Counted from the first letter of the stretch, positions 1 to 11,519 are shown. The stretch is 64,000 nucleotides of DNA from JACCVG01 sp963790245 (GCA_963790245.1 CAWBNP010000002.1:62001-126000), one strand, 5' to 3'. The notes: generated by a model from the sequence alone, not told the origin. Numbers and translations: made by a program.

Positions 1-2
1 GC

Positions 3-884
3 GGCTCGAGCAGCCTGCTCGGCGAGTTGAGCGGTCCGGTCAGGACGGTCCGCGAGACCTGGGGTGCCGATTCGGGCACCAACGTCATCCGGCGCGAGAC
101 CTTCTACCGGCGGGAGTTCCAGCAGAAGACGTGGCTTCGGGTACATCCGATCCCGCCGCTAGACGGTATCTACGCGCAGTGGGACATGGCTGCCGGCCGG
201 ATGACGCGCTTCTACAACCCATCCGTCCCGGGCGGCGTGGCGATCGATGGTCGCAACGACGAGGTATTCGGAAACCTCGATGACCCCTGCAACGTCAATT
301 ACGACGCAAACGACACGAGCGATTTTGACCAGGGCTACCGCACGCTCTCGGAAATGCTCGGTCTCTGCCGGCTGCCCTACCACCAGAGCGTGGACCTCGT
401 GGATCCGACTTTCTCCGATCTCAATGTCGCGCTCGGATGGAGCCAGACCTCCGGCCCGCACGGAACGATCGTCGACCGCTACAACGCGAGCACCAGGGAC
501 ATCTCGCCGGGTGGGTCGGTGCAGTCCCTGCTCGCAGTCCCGTATTACCGCGACGACTCGTGCTTCGATGACGGCACGGGCCTCGACCCCGGGCCTAAGC
601 TCAACCTGCGCTCGGGCGAGGAGCCGCGGACGGCCGCCGATGGGTCACCCCGGCGCTGCTGGACGCCCGCGGACGGGATCCCGGACGGCAGCGACAAGTT
701 CTTCCAGGGCTCGATCGGCACCCACGGCCTGCACATCCTGACCGTTGCCGAGTCCGACAACGCCCGGCTCCAGCTGCCCGCGAGATCTCGGGCTAAGCGA
801 CCGCGCGCAGCCTCGCCGGCTTCGGCGAGGGAGCAGGGCGGGCCAGGGCGAACGCCGGGTTCGCGACGTCGAAGTAGTGGGTGA
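3..884 (+). CDS. Unknown protein, 5' end outside the window
   Basis: The reading frame is open from base 3, so the gene very likely begins before the window; a TTG at 27 is only the first possible start visible. I do not recognise the family. The visible part has several Cys, Asp and Tyr residues and many Asn/Gly turns, for example DDPCNVNYDAND near the middle and a C-terminal half with DDSCFDDGTGLDPG and CWTPADGIPDGSDKF, which looks like an extracytoplasmic protein. The last 30 or so codons are Arg/Pro-rich and overlap the end of the convergent flavoprotein gene by 92 bp, so the true C-terminus may be shorter if there is an indel near 770. No neighbour hints at a role. Confidence 0.55.
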   Translation, partial: GSSSLLGELSGPVRTVRETWGADSGTNVIRRETFYRREFQQKTWLRVHPIPPLDGIYAQWDMAAGRMTRFYNPSVPGGVAIDGRNDEVFGNLDDPCNVNYDANDTSDFDQGYRTLSEMLGLCRLPYHQSVDLVDPTFSDLNVALGWSQTSGPHGTIVDRYNASTRDISPGGSVQSLLAVPYYRDDSCFDDGTGLDPGPKLNLRSGEEPRTAADGSPRRCWTPADGIPDGSDKFFQGSIGTHGLHILTVAESDNARLQLPARSRAKRPRAASPASAREQGGPGRTPGSRRRSSG

Positions 885-1929
885 AGGACCAGTCGATGAA
901 CCGCTTGGCACCCATCGCGCGGACCGCCGGGCCCAGCAGGCGTGGCGGAACTCGCGGGACGAGCCGTTGGGTGGCGAGCATCGCGCGGTACTTCCATTCG
1001 TGCCCCGCGCTGAAGGCGTGGTAGCGGGTCAGCGCCTGCGAGCGCGTCGAGCGCTGCTCGACGACCGCCCGCAGCTCGCGCCCGAGCGCGATTCCGAAGT
1101 AGAGCGCGGTCCGGATCCCCTCCGCGGTCAGCGGCAGGCAGTGGCCGGCCGAGTCGCCCGCGAAGAAGATCCCGTCGGCCGTGGCGGCACGCAGCTGGTG
1201 GGGGATCCAGTTGCCCTGGTAGCGGACGGCCTCGGCACCGAGATCTTCGGCCAGCAGGACCGTCGTGTCCTTGACATGGAAGCGGGGGTCGAACGACCCG
1301 ACCCCGATCCGGATCTCGTCGCCGGCCGGAAAGCTCCAGCCGTAGCCCGCCGGGACGTAGCGGCGGTCGATCCAGATCTCGAGGTCGCCCGAGCTGCCGA
1401 ACGGATGGACCTCGAGCCCGCGCGACAGCGGAGCGTCGGGCGGTTGGAAGCCCTCGTCGCCCGCGAGCACGCGCCGCCAGCCGAGCCCATCGACGATCAG
1501 CGGCGCCGTGATATCACCGCGATCGGTGTGGACGGTGTTGCCGGTCCGGCCGTTGACCTTGGCGGTCTCGAAGCGGGCGTCGTTCTGGTCGTCGAGCAGC
1601 GAGCAGAGCGCCGGATAGTCGAAGGTCGAAAAGGTAAATGGAAGGTCGTAGCGAGCGGTCCCGTGAGGGGTGTGGACGACCAGCTCCGGGAACTCCTGGC
1701 GGAAGGAGCCCATCAGGTCGAGCGCTTTCAGCCAGTCGGTCGGGATCCCGCAGGCCGAGGTCTGGCGCTCGCCGACCTCGTAGCGGTCAATCATCATGAC
1801 CTCGGCGCCCGCGCCGGCGAGTTCTCGCGCGACGGCAAGCCCTGCGAAGCTTGCGCCGCAGATCAGGACGTCGACGTCGCCTGAGAGGGGCGTCCGCTCG
1901 GCTCCGCGCTTGGTCGCTCGTCGCGGCAT
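793..1929 (-). CDS. Geranylgeranyl-reductase-family FAD-dependent oxidoreductase
   Basis: The protein (378 aa) has an N-terminal FAD dinucleotide fold, DVLICGASFAGLAVARELA at about residues 19-37, and the second FAD motif FAGDSAGHCLPLTAEGIRTAL in the last third, the arrangement of the geranylgeranyl reductase/halogenase-like group of group A flavoproteins. Members hydrogenate polyprenyl chains of lipids, quinones or chlorophyll; the substrate here cannot be told from sequence. The ATG at 1929 is supported by TAAGCT (complement of 1938-1943) ending 8 nt upstream, the leaderless pattern of this genome. It is divergent from rpsA and convergent with the partial gene at the window start. A plain FAD monooxygenase is the main alternative. 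Confidence 0.8.
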   Translation of the reverse strand: MPRRATKRGAERTPLSGDVDVLICGASFAGLAVARELAGAGAEVMMIDRYEVGERQTSACGIPTDWLKALDLMGSFRQEFPELVVHTPHGTARYDLPFTFSTFDYPALCSLLDDQNDARFETAKVNGRTGNTVHTDRGDITAPLIVDGLGWRRVLAGDEGFQPPDAPLSRGLEVHPFGSSGDLEIWIDRRYVPAGYGWSFPAGDEIRIGVGSFDPRFHVKDTTVLLAEDLGAEAVRYQGNWIPHQLRAATADGIFFAGDSAGHCLPLTAEGIRTALYFGIALGRELRAVVEQRSTRSQALTRYHAFSAGHEWKYRAMLATQRLVPRVPPRLLGPAVRAMGAKRFIDWSFTHYFDVANPAFALARPAPSPKPARLRAVA

Positions 1930-1993
1930 CGCCGACCAGCTTACGCAGCCTGGGCGCGCGGCGGCCTTCCTGTCGCTAACCTACGCCGTCGCT

Positions 1994-3409
1994 TTGTCAA
2001 CCACCGAACTGCTTACCGAACCTCGGCCGGTCGAGGGATCAGACGGACTGCTCCTCGAGATCGACGGCCAGATAGTCCCGAACTATGACGCCACGATGGT
2101 GCCCTTCGAAGAGGGCGACGTGGTGACCGGGAGCGTCGTCCGCATCGATAAAGACGAGGTGCTGGTCGACATCGGCTACAAGTCGGAGGGCGTCATCCCC
2201 TCCAACGAGCTGTCGATCCGCAAGTCGGTGGACGCTCATGACGAGGTCGAGATGGGGGAGGAGGTCGACGCGCTCGTCCTCACCAAGGAGGATCTCAACG
2301 GTCGCCTGATCCTCTCCAAGAAGCGCGCCCGCTTCGAGCGCGCCTGGCGCAAGATCGAGGCCGCCGCCGAGTCCGGCGAGCCGGTCGAGGGCACCGTCAT
2401 CGAGGTCGTCAAGGGCGGCCTGATCATCGACCTCGGCGTGCGTGGCTTCCTGCCCGCGTCGCTGGTCGACATCCGCCGCGTCCAGAATCTCGACGAGTTC
2501 CTGAGTACCAAGATCGAGTGCAAGGTGATCGAGCTCAATCGCTCGCGCAACAACGTCGTCCTCTCCCGCCGTGCTGTCCTTGAGGAAGAGCGCAAGGAGG
2601 TCCGCCAGCAGATCCTCGATCGACTGCAGCCCGGCCAGGTCGTCGAGGGCGCGATCTCGAACATCGTCGAGTTCGGTGCGTTCGTCGACCTCGACGGGAT
2701 CGACGGCCTGATCCACATCTCCGAGCTCTCCTGGAGCCACGTCAACCATCCTTCCGAGATTCTCTCGATCGGCGACGTCGTCCCGGTCAAGGTGCTCGAC
2801 ATCGATCGCGATCGCCAGCGGATCTCGCTCGGCCTCAAGCAGACCCAACAGGATCCGTGGCAGCGGATCGTCGACACCTACACCGTCGGCGACGAGCTCG
2901 AGGGCAAGGTCACCAAGGTCGTCAGCTTTGGCGCGTTCGTCGAGATCCTCGACGGGGTCGAGGGCCTCGTCCACATCTCCGAGCTCGCCCAGCACCACGT
3001 CGAAAGCCCGCGCGAGGTCGTCAACCAGGGCGATGAGCTCAAGGTCAAGATCCTCGAGATCGATTCCGAGCGGCGTCGCCTCTCGCTGAGCGTCAAGCGG
3101 GTCGAGGGCCAGGATCTGCCGATCCGCGAGCTCGGCCCCGAGGAGCTGGGCGAGGTCCGCGACCTCGATCTCTCCGACGAGGTCTTCCCCGAGGGCGGCG
3201 GCGAGCCGGTCGCTGAGGCCGCTGCCGACGAAGTGCCTGCCGAGGCCGCCGACGAGCCCGTCCCCGAGGCGGAGGCAGCGGTGGAGGAGGCGCCCGCCGA
3301 GGAAGTGGCCGAGCCGGCTGCTGAGCCCGAGGCCGTCGTCGATGAACTCCCCGCCGAAGCCGAGCCCGAGGCCGCCGCGCCGGCCGAGGACGAGCCCACC
3401 CAGGAGTAG
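1994..3409 (+). CDS. rpsA: 30S ribosomal protein S1
   Basis: Four S1 RNA-binding repeats follow one another: FEEGDVVTGSVVRIDKDEVL, GEPVEGTVIEVVKGGLIIDL, QVVEGAISNIVEFGAFVDL and DELEGKVTKVVSFGAFVEI, each starting the typical five-stranded OB fold. A tail of about 80 residues rich in Ala, Glu and Pro follows, as in other actinobacterial S1 proteins. S1 binds mRNA on the small subunit. The open frame extends much further upstream, but homology begins just after the TTG at 1994 (MSTTELLTEP), giving 471 aa; the ATG at 2096 would cut off conserved sequence. No Shine-Dalgarno is visible; TAACCT lies at 1977-1982, 11 nt before the TTG. coaE follows after 26 bp, a common actinobacterial order. Confidence 0.93.
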   Translation: MSTTELLTEPRPVEGSDGLLLEIDGQIVPNYDATMVPFEEGDVVTGSVVRIDKDEVLVDIGYKSEGVIPSNELSIRKSVDAHDEVEMGEEVDALVLTKEDLNGRLILSKKRARFERAWRKIEAAAESGEPVEGTVIEVVKGGLIIDLGVRGFLPASLVDIRRVQNLDEFLSTKIECKVIELNRSRNNVVLSRRAVLEEERKEVRQQILDRLQPGQVVEGAISNIVEFGAFVDLDGIDGLIHISELSWSHVNHPSEILSIGDVVPVKVLDIDRDRQRISLGLKQTQQDPWQRIVDTYTVGDELEGKVTKVVSFGAFVEILDGVEGLVHISELAQHHVESPREVVNQGDELKVKILEIDSERRRLSLSVKRVEGQDLPIRELGPEELGEVRDLDLSDEVFPEGGGEPVAEAAADEVPAEAADEPVPEAEAAVEEAPAEEVAEPAAEPEAVVDELPAEAEPEAAAPAEDEPTQE

Positions 3410-3435
3410 TCGTCTTCGTCGGTCTGACCGGGGGC

Positions 3436-3978
3436 ATGGCCGCCGGCAAGTCCGAGGCGCTCGCCGCACTGCGGCGACTCGGCGCCGAAACCCTCTCGTC
3501 TGACGCGGTCGTCCACGAGCTGCTCGGCGAACCCGAGTTGCGCGATCTGATTGCCGATCGCCTCGGCCCGGGGGTAGTCGATAACGGCGTGCTCGACCGC
3601 GGCGCGGTCGGCCAGGCCGTGTTCGGCAGCGAGGCCGATCGGGCCTGGCTTGAGCAGACCCTTTGGCCGCGCGTGGGTGAACGGGTCGCCGCTTGGTACG
3701 GCGCTCTGCCGGAAGGGACGGTTGCCGTGGTCGAGACTCCACTCCTGTTCGAGGCCGGCATGGAGACCGCCTACGACGCGACGATCGCCGTGATCGCGTC
3801 CGATGAGATCCGGGCCGAGCGAGCGGGCGCTCGCGGGCACGCCGCACTGGGCGAGCGGGAGGCGCGACAGATGCCCCAGGAGGAGAAAGCGCGCCGCGCC
3901 GATCACGTCGTCGTCAACGACGGGACGGTTGACCAGCTCGAGGCGGCCCTGGCTGACGTGCTCGCGCGTCTGGCGTAG
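3436..3978 (+). CDS. coaE: Dephospho-CoA kinase
   Basis: Last step of CoA synthesis: phosphorylates the 3'-hydroxyl of dephospho-CoA. The sequence shows the P-loop, the SSDAVVHELL segment that binds substrate, and ETPLLFEAG in the CoA-binding region. The first canonical start codon (ATG 3436) falls inside the P-loop: the in-frame codons before it encode VVVFVGLTGG, and GLTGGMAAGKS is the complete Walker A motif. There is no ATG, GTG or TTG between the in-frame stop at 3343-3345 and 3436. Either a non-canonical start near 3406-3424 is used or a base is wrong near the rpsA stop. I give the first canonical start, but the real N-terminus must lie at least 10 codons earlier. Located directly downstream of rpsA. 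Confidence 0.85.
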   Translation: MAAGKSEALAALRRLGAETLSSDAVVHELLGEPELRDLIADRLGPGVVDNGVLDRGAVGQAVFGSEADRAWLEQTLWPRVGERVAAWYGALPEGTVAVVETPLLFEAGMETAYDATIAVIASDEIRAERAGARGHAALGEREARQMPQEEKARRADHVVVNDGTVDQLEAALADVLARLA

Positions 3979-4007
3979 CCGTCGTACCGGCCTGACACGA
4001 TGGTTTC

Positions 4008-4676
4008 ATGCCTCCGGTGAGCACAACCGGCAACGGTCGCGCGCGCGGCAAAACGCGGCGCCCACCCCCTCGGCGAACCGCCCGGGGGCGTCGCTCGCCC
4101 TGGCCGCGCCGATTGATCGGCCTCGCTCTCGTGGCGGCAATCGGGGGGGTCGGCTACCTGATAATTCGCGAGCCGTTCGGTGAGGCCGTCCGCGAGGTAA
4201 CGCTGCCGCTGCGCCACGAGGACGTGATCAGGCAGCAGGCGCGCGAGAAGGGTCTCGACCCGGCGCTGATCGCGGCGATCATCTACGAGGAGACCCGCTT
4301 CCGCCCCCGCACGTCGTCGGCGGGCGCTGAGGGTCTGATGCAGATCGTCCCCGAGACAGCCCAGTTCATCGCCGATCGATCGGGTGGGACGCAGTTCGAG
4401 CTGCGCGATCTCGACACGCCGCAGATCAACATCCAGTACGGCTCCTTCTACCTCCGCTACCTGCTCCAGCAGTACGGCGGCGACGAGGATCTCGCTGTTG
4501 CGGCCTACAACGGGGGCGAGACCAACCTCAACGACTGGATCGCCGAGGCCGGCGGATTTGAGTCGTTCGACGTCGGCGACGACATCCCGTTCCCCGAGAC
4601 GCGCGAGTACGTGGAGAACGTCGGAGAGCGTCGCGACGAGTACGCAAAGCACTACCGCAAGGAACTCGGTCTGTAG
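4008..4676 (+). CDS. Membrane-anchored lytic transglycosylase (GH23/SLT)
   Basis: A basic N-terminus (about residues 1-42) precedes one membrane segment, LIGLALVAAIGGVGYLII, followed by an SLT domain. The catalytic Glu is in IAAIIYEETRF; the family motifs SSAGAEGLMQIVPETA and AVAAYNGGETNLNDW are present. Such enzymes cleave peptidoglycan between MurNAc and GlcNAc, forming 1,6-anhydro ends, outside the membrane. The start ATG 4008 is preceded by CACGAT at 3996-4001 with 6 nt between, consistent with a leaderless promoter, and is 29 bp after coaE. Length (222 aa) fits small single-domain transglycosylases. Confidence 0.9.
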   Translation: MPPVSTTGNGRARGKTRRPPPRRTARGRRSPWPRRLIGLALVAAIGGVGYLIIREPFGEAVREVTLPLRHEDVIRQQAREKGLDPALIAAIIYEETRFRPRTSSAGAEGLMQIVPETAQFIADRSGGTQFELRDLDTPQINIQYGSFYLRYLLQQYGGDEDLAVAAYNGGETNLNDWIAEAGGFESFDVGDDIPFPETREYVENVGERRDEYAKHYRKELGL

Positions 4677-4725
4677 CTCCCGACGAAGCAGAGCGGCGGG
4701 CGATCTGCCTGCTAGCTTCGATCGG

Positions 4726-6729
4726 GTGGCCGCGTTCGACCTGAATCCCACATACGTCCCGATCGCGGATCAGCCGAAGGCGCGCGACGGGCTCGTCGAA
4801 GGGCTCAACGGCGAGGATCGTTTCCAGACGCTGCTCGGTGTGACCGGCTCGGGCAAGACGGCGACGATGGCCTTCACAATCGCCGCGGTCAAGCGGCCGG
4901 CGCTCGTGATCGCGCACAACAAGACGCTTGCGGCTCAGCTCTGCAACGAGTTTCGCGAGTTGTTTCCGAACAGCGCGGTCGAGTACTTCGTCTCCTACTA
5001 CGACTACTACCAGCCCGAGGCCTATGTCCCGGCCCAGGACCTCTACATCGAAAAGGACTCCTCGATCAACGAGGAGATCGACCGGCTGCGCCACGCCGCG
5101 ACCGCCGGGTTGTTCGCGCGCCGCGACGTGATCGTCGTCGCCAGCGTCTCCTGCATCTACGGCCTTGGGTCGCCGACCAAGTACAAGGGCAACATGCTGC
5201 TGCTCAAGCGCGGCGAGTCGCGCGATCGCGACGAGATTCTGCGGCGGCTCGTTGACATCCACTACACGCGCAACGACGTCGCGCTCGCCCGCGGCAGCTT
5301 CCGCGTCCGCGGCGAGACGCTCGAGGTCTTCCCCTCATACTCGGAGCACACCGCCGTCCGGGCTGTCTTCTTCGGTGACGAGGTCGAGACCCTCCAGCAT
5401 TTCGACCCGCTGACCGGCGAGGTGATCGAGGAGCTCGAGCACGCGGGGATCTGGCCCGCGACCCACTACAACACCGACCGCGAGACGATCGAGCGCGCAG
5501 TCCCCGAGATCCGTGACGAGCTCGAGGCCCGCTGCGCCGAACTCGAGGCCGAGGGCAAGCCGCTCGAGTCCCACCGACTGCGCCAGCGGACCCAGTACGA
5601 CATGGAGATGCTGCGCGAGCTCGGCTTCTGCAACGGGATCGAGAACTACTCGCGCATCCTCGACAACCGCGCGCCGGGCACCCGCCCGTTCTGCCTGCTC
5701 GACTTCTTTCCCGACGACTTCGTCACGTTCATCGACGAGTCGCACCAGACCGTGCCGCAGATCGGCGGCATGTTCGAGGGCGACCGCTCGCGCAAGCAGA
5801 CGCTGATCGATTACGGCTTCCGGCTCCCGAGCGCTCTCGACAACCGGCCCCAGACCTTCGAGGAGTTCCTCGACGTGACCGGCCAGATCGTGTTCGTCTC
5901 GGCGACGCCGGGCCAGTTCGAGCAGGGCCACGCCTCGCGCGTGGTCGAGCAGATTGCACGGCCGACCGGGATCGTCGACCCCGACGTCGAGGTCCGCGAG
6001 ACGAAGAACCAGATCGACGATCTGATGAACGAGGTCCGCGCCGTCGCCGGGGCGGGCGAGCGCACGCTGGTTACGACGCTGACCAAGAAGATGGCCGAGG
6101 ACCTGACCGGCTACCTGCTCGAGTACGGCTTCCGCGTCCGCTATCTGCATTCCGAGATCGACACACTCGAGCGGATCCAGATCATCCGCGAGCTGCGGCT
6201 CGGTGAGTACGACGTGCTGGTCGGCGTCAACCTGCTGCGCGAGGGGCTCGACCTGCCCGAGGTGTCGCTTGTCGCGATCATCGACGCCGATAAGGAGGGC
6301 TTCCTGCGCGGGGAGACGTCACTGATCCAGACGATCGGCCGCGCCGCCCGCAATGTCAACGGGCGCGTGATCATGTACGCCGACAAGCGCTCGGCGGCGA
6401 TGGACAAGGCGATCGAGGAGACCGACCGCCGCCGCGAGATCCAGGTCGCCTACAACGAGCAGCACGGCATCACTCCGGCAACGATTCAGAAGGGGATCTC
6501 GGACGTATCGGACTTCCTCTCGATCGAGTCACGCGTCCCGAGCAAGGGATCGCGGACGGCGCGTCAGCGCGAGCAGGCTATGGAGACCCCCGACCTCGAA
6601 CGGACGATCATCGAGCTCGAGGAAGAGATGCGGCTCGCCGCCGAGGACCTGCGGTTCGAGTACGCGGCGAAGCTCCGCGACGAGTTGCGCCAGCTGCGCC
6701 GCGAGCTGCTCGAAGCACAGTCGGTCTAG
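4726..6729 (+). CDS. uvrB: UvrABC excision nuclease subunit B
   Basis: DNA damage verification helicase of nucleotide excision repair. Walker A GVTGSGKT is at residues 38-45, the damage-probing beta-hairpin YDYYQPEAY follows near residue 91, the DEAD-type box is DESH, helicase motif VI is QTIGRAARN, and a UVR domain for UvrC contact closes the protein. The frame is open far upstream, but the family starts at FDLNPTYVPIADQPKA, so the GTG at 4726 is right (667 aa). TAGCTT at 4713-4718 ends 7 nt before it and there is no Shine-Dalgarno, suggesting a leaderless mRNA. I found no convincing LexA box here, unlike at uvrA. A transporter gene follows after 6 bp. Confidence 0.97.
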   Translation: MAAFDLNPTYVPIADQPKARDGLVEGLNGEDRFQTLLGVTGSGKTATMAFTIAAVKRPALVIAHNKTLAAQLCNEFRELFPNSAVEYFVSYYDYYQPEAYVPAQDLYIEKDSSINEEIDRLRHAATAGLFARRDVIVVASVSCIYGLGSPTKYKGNMLLLKRGESRDRDEILRRLVDIHYTRNDVALARGSFRVRGETLEVFPSYSEHTAVRAVFFGDEVETLQHFDPLTGEVIEELEHAGIWPATHYNTDRETIERAVPEIRDELEARCAELEAEGKPLESHRLRQRTQYDMEMLRELGFCNGIENYSRILDNRAPGTRPFCLLDFFPDDFVTFIDESHQTVPQIGGMFEGDRSRKQTLIDYGFRLPSALDNRPQTFEEFLDVTGQIVFVSATPGQFEQGHASRVVEQIARPTGIVDPDVEVRETKNQIDDLMNEVRAVAGAGERTLVTTLTKKMAEDLTGYLLEYGFRVRYLHSEIDTLERIQIIRELRLGEYDVLVGVNLLREGLDLPEVSLVAIIDADKEGFLRGETSLIQTIGRAARNVNGRVIMYADKRSAAMDKAIEETDRRREIQVAYNEQHGITPATIQKGISDVSDFLSIESRVPSKGSRTARQREQAMETPDLERTIIELEEEMRLAAEDLRFEYAAKLRDELRQLRRELLEAQSV

Positions 6730-6735
6730 AAGTCG

Positions 6736-7572
6736 ATGGCCGTAGCCCTCGCGCTGGTGACGGCGCTCGCGTACGGGGTCGCGAACTACGTGGGCCCGAC
6801 GCTCAGCCGGAACGCCCCGACGCTCGTGGTGATCGCATCCGGCCAGGTCATCTCGCTCGTGCTGTCGGCCGGGTTCGTGGTCGCGCTCGGAGCGCCCGAG
6901 GCCACTTGGACGACGACCGGCTGGGGATTGCTGGCCGGAGTCGGGAATGCGCTCGGCGTCCTGATGTTCTACAAGTCGGCGCGTCTCGGGCCGTTGTCGA
7001 TCGTCGTTCCGATCGGGGCGCTCGGGGTGGTCGTGCCGGTCGTTGCCGGTCTCGCCGGCGGCGAGACCGGCACGACGATCAAGCTCGTCGGCATCGCGCT
7101 CGGCGTCGGTGGGGTGATTGTGGCATCGCGCAGCGGGAACGATGACGGGAGCCACGTCGACCCGCGCGCAGCCGCGATCTGGGCGGCGGGGTCGGCCGTC
7201 GCCTTCGGCTTGTTCCTGTCTGCGATCGCCCCGGCGGCCGAGGGCGGCGTGTTCGCAGCCGTGGCGGCCTCGCGCATCAGCCTGCTCGCGATCGTGCTCG
7301 GCGCCGGGCTCGTCCTCCATCGACCGTTGACCGCGCCGCTCGAGGGCCTATGGCGATTGGCCGTACCGGGAACCCTGCTGTTCGTCGGCACGGTTTCCTA
7401 CTCGTTCGCGACCCGGCTCGGCGAGCTGTCGGTCGTGTCGGTCGTGGCGTCGTTGTTCCCGGTTGTGACGGTCTGGATCGCGTATACGCTCGGGGGCGAG
7501 CGGCTCTCGAGGATCCAGGGTGCCGGGGTCGTGGCGGCACTCGTCGGGGTCGTTCTGCTGTCGGTGCGTTAG
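6736..7572 (+). CDS. EamA/DMT-family transporter
   Basis: A 278-aa hydrophobic protein with about ten predicted membrane segments arranged as two EamA repeats (roughly residues 1-130 and 145-278). The loop between them carries the short polar stretch SRSGNDDGSHVDPR. DMT-superfamily members move amino acids, nucleotide sugars or other small metabolites across the cytoplasmic membrane; the substrate is not predictable. It starts 6 bp after uvrB and is probably co-transcribed with it, although it has no evident link to DNA repair. Confidence 0.85.
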   Translation: MAVALALVTALAYGVANYVGPTLSRNAPTLVVIASGQVISLVLSAGFVVALGAPEATWTTTGWGLLAGVGNALGVLMFYKSARLGPLSIVVPIGALGVVVPVVAGLAGGETGTTIKLVGIALGVGGVIVASRSGNDDGSHVDPRAAAIWAAGSAVAFGLFLSAIAPAAEGGVFAAVAASRISLLAIVLGAGLVLHRPLTAPLEGLWRLAVPGTLLFVGTVSYSFATRLGELSVVSVVASLFPVVTVWIAYTLGGERLSRIQGAGVVAALVGVVLLSVR

Positions 7573-7620
7573 ACGCGATCCGATTCGTCGCAAATTGCAC
7601 GAACATCCGCTTAGAGGGGC

Positions 7621-7648
7621 TTGACGGGGGCGTCGGGCGCGGTAAAGT
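7621..7648 (+). promoter_or_regulatory. Sigma-70-type promoter in the leader of the DivIVA-like gene
   Basis: TTGACG at 7621-7626 and TAAAGT at 7643-7648 are separated by 16 bp. This is the best two-box vegetative promoter I can see in the window. Transcription would begin near 7655, about 117 nt before the ATG at 7772, so unlike most genes here this one has a true 5' leader. Confidence 0.6.
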
Positions 7649-7683
7649 TCGTGGCAGGTCAAGGCGCAAGCCGAGACTCAGAC

Positions 7684-7718
7684 AGCGCCCCGGCCTCGGT
7701 TGGGGCGTTCGTCGTTTT
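7684..7718 (+). terminator. Intrinsic-terminator-like hairpin within the leader
   Basis: AGCGCCCC (7684-7691) pairs with GGGGCGTT (7702-7709), loop of 10 nt, followed by a T-rich run ending in GTCGTTTT at 7718. It lies about 30 nt downstream of the expected transcription start and is preceded by a GGC-GCAA-GCC tetraloop hairpin at 7663-7672. It could end a short transcript of about 64 nt, act as an attenuator for the downstream gene, or simply terminate the upstream uvrB-transporter message. Confidence 0.5.
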
Positions 7719-7771
7719 CGGGTCCGCTACGCTCGCTGGGCGCACCGATAACCGACTACGACGAGGAGAGC

Positions 7772-8539
7772 ATGGACCCCAAGACGATCGAACGCGAAGA
7801 CTTCCCATCGGCGCGTCGGGGCTGGGATCCGGCCGCCGTGCGCGCCCACCTGAACCGAGTCGCCGAGGATGTCGCCGCGCTCGCGGCCGCCGCCAGCGCG
7901 CCGGTGGCGACCACCGCCAGCGCCGCCGCCGAGAAGGTCCAAGCGATCGTCGGCGCCGCCGAGCAGACCGCAAACGAGATCCTCGCTGATGCTCGCGCGC
8001 AAGCCGACGAGCTGATCGCCGCCACCGAGGTCGAGGTCGGTGAGGTGCGGGCGCGCGCAGGCGCGGAGGCCAGGTCCGACGTCGATCGCGTTCGGGCGGT
8101 CGCGGCGACCCTGCTCGAGCGTGCCGAGGATGTCCTCACGCGGCTGGATGAGTTGGGCGACAGTATCCCCGGCCTCGCCGGCGAGTGGGACGAGGAGCAG
8201 GAGATCGAGGAGGACGATGGGCCCGTCGAGCAGGAGCCGGTGATCGAGGAGGACGACGAGATCGAGGAGGAGGGCACCGCCGAGCCGGAGTTCGCTGCCG
8301 AGGCCGAGCCCGAGCCCGAGCCAGTCGCCGTCGACACCGGGTCGGCGCCGCAGCCGGCACCGGCTGTCATCGACGCGGCTGAGGGCGAGGTCGACAACTC
8401 CGCCAAGGCCCGTCTGATCGCCTTCAATCTCGCGCTCGGGGAGACTCCGCGCGAGCAGATCGCCGCTCGGCTGGCCGAACTCGGCATCGACGATGCGGAC
8501 GAGATCATCGAGGACGCGTACACGCGCGCCGGGGCCTGA
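7772..8539 (+). CDS. DivIVA-like coiled-coil protein
   Basis: The first 35 residues (MDPKTIEREDFPSARRGWDP and following) match the DivIVA/GpsB-type N-terminal membrane-binding region, and an Ala/Glu-rich coiled coil follows to about residue 125. A strongly acidic middle (long runs of Glu and Asp, residues about 140-200) leads to a conserved C-terminal piece, ARLIAFNLALGETPREQIAARLAEL, that resembles a short helical partner-binding domain. DivIVA proteins mark curved or polar membrane and organise growth and division in actinobacteria. The ATG at 7772 has a good Shine-Dalgarno (GAGGAG, 7763-7768). It is a 255-aa protein with its own promoter; exact function is not established. Confidence 0.7.
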   Translation: MDPKTIEREDFPSARRGWDPAAVRAHLNRVAEDVAALAAAASAPVATTASAAAEKVQAIVGAAEQTANEILADARAQADELIAATEVEVGEVRARAGAEARSDVDRVRAVAATLLERAEDVLTRLDELGDSIPGLAGEWDEEQEIEEDDGPVEQEPVIEEDDEIEEEGTAEPEFAAEAEPEPEPVAVDTGSAPQPAPAVIDAAEGEVDNSAKARLIAFNLALGETPREQIAARLAELGIDDADEIIEDAYTRAGA

Positions 8540-8552
8540 TCGACGACCAAGG

Positions 8553-8577
8553 GAACATCTGTTCGCATCACTAGAAT
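8553..8577 (+). promoter_or_regulatory. LexA (SOS) box and -10 element of uvrA
   Basis: GAAC-ATCT-GTTCG at 8553-8565 matches the Gram-positive/actinobacterial LexA operator (GAAC-N4-GTTC). TAGAAT at 8572-8577 follows and ends 7 nt before the uvrA ATG. The operator therefore covers the -35 region, and RNA would start at or next to the ATG. This supports damage-inducible, leaderless uvrA. Confidence 0.8.
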
Positions 8578-8584
8578 GGTGTGA

Positions 8585-11470
<2,886 letters not shown>

Positions 11471-11519
11471 TCGCGCACGCCGCGGCTTCGGGCCAATCGC
11501 AGACGCCTATGCTCGCCGG

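Noticed and set aside
2039..3847. 602-codon open frame antisense to rpsA and coaE
   Set aside because: Composition is the mirror of S1 codons (Asp/Leu/Ala runs), it spans two convincing genes on the other strand and shows no motif. High GC leaves antisense frames open.
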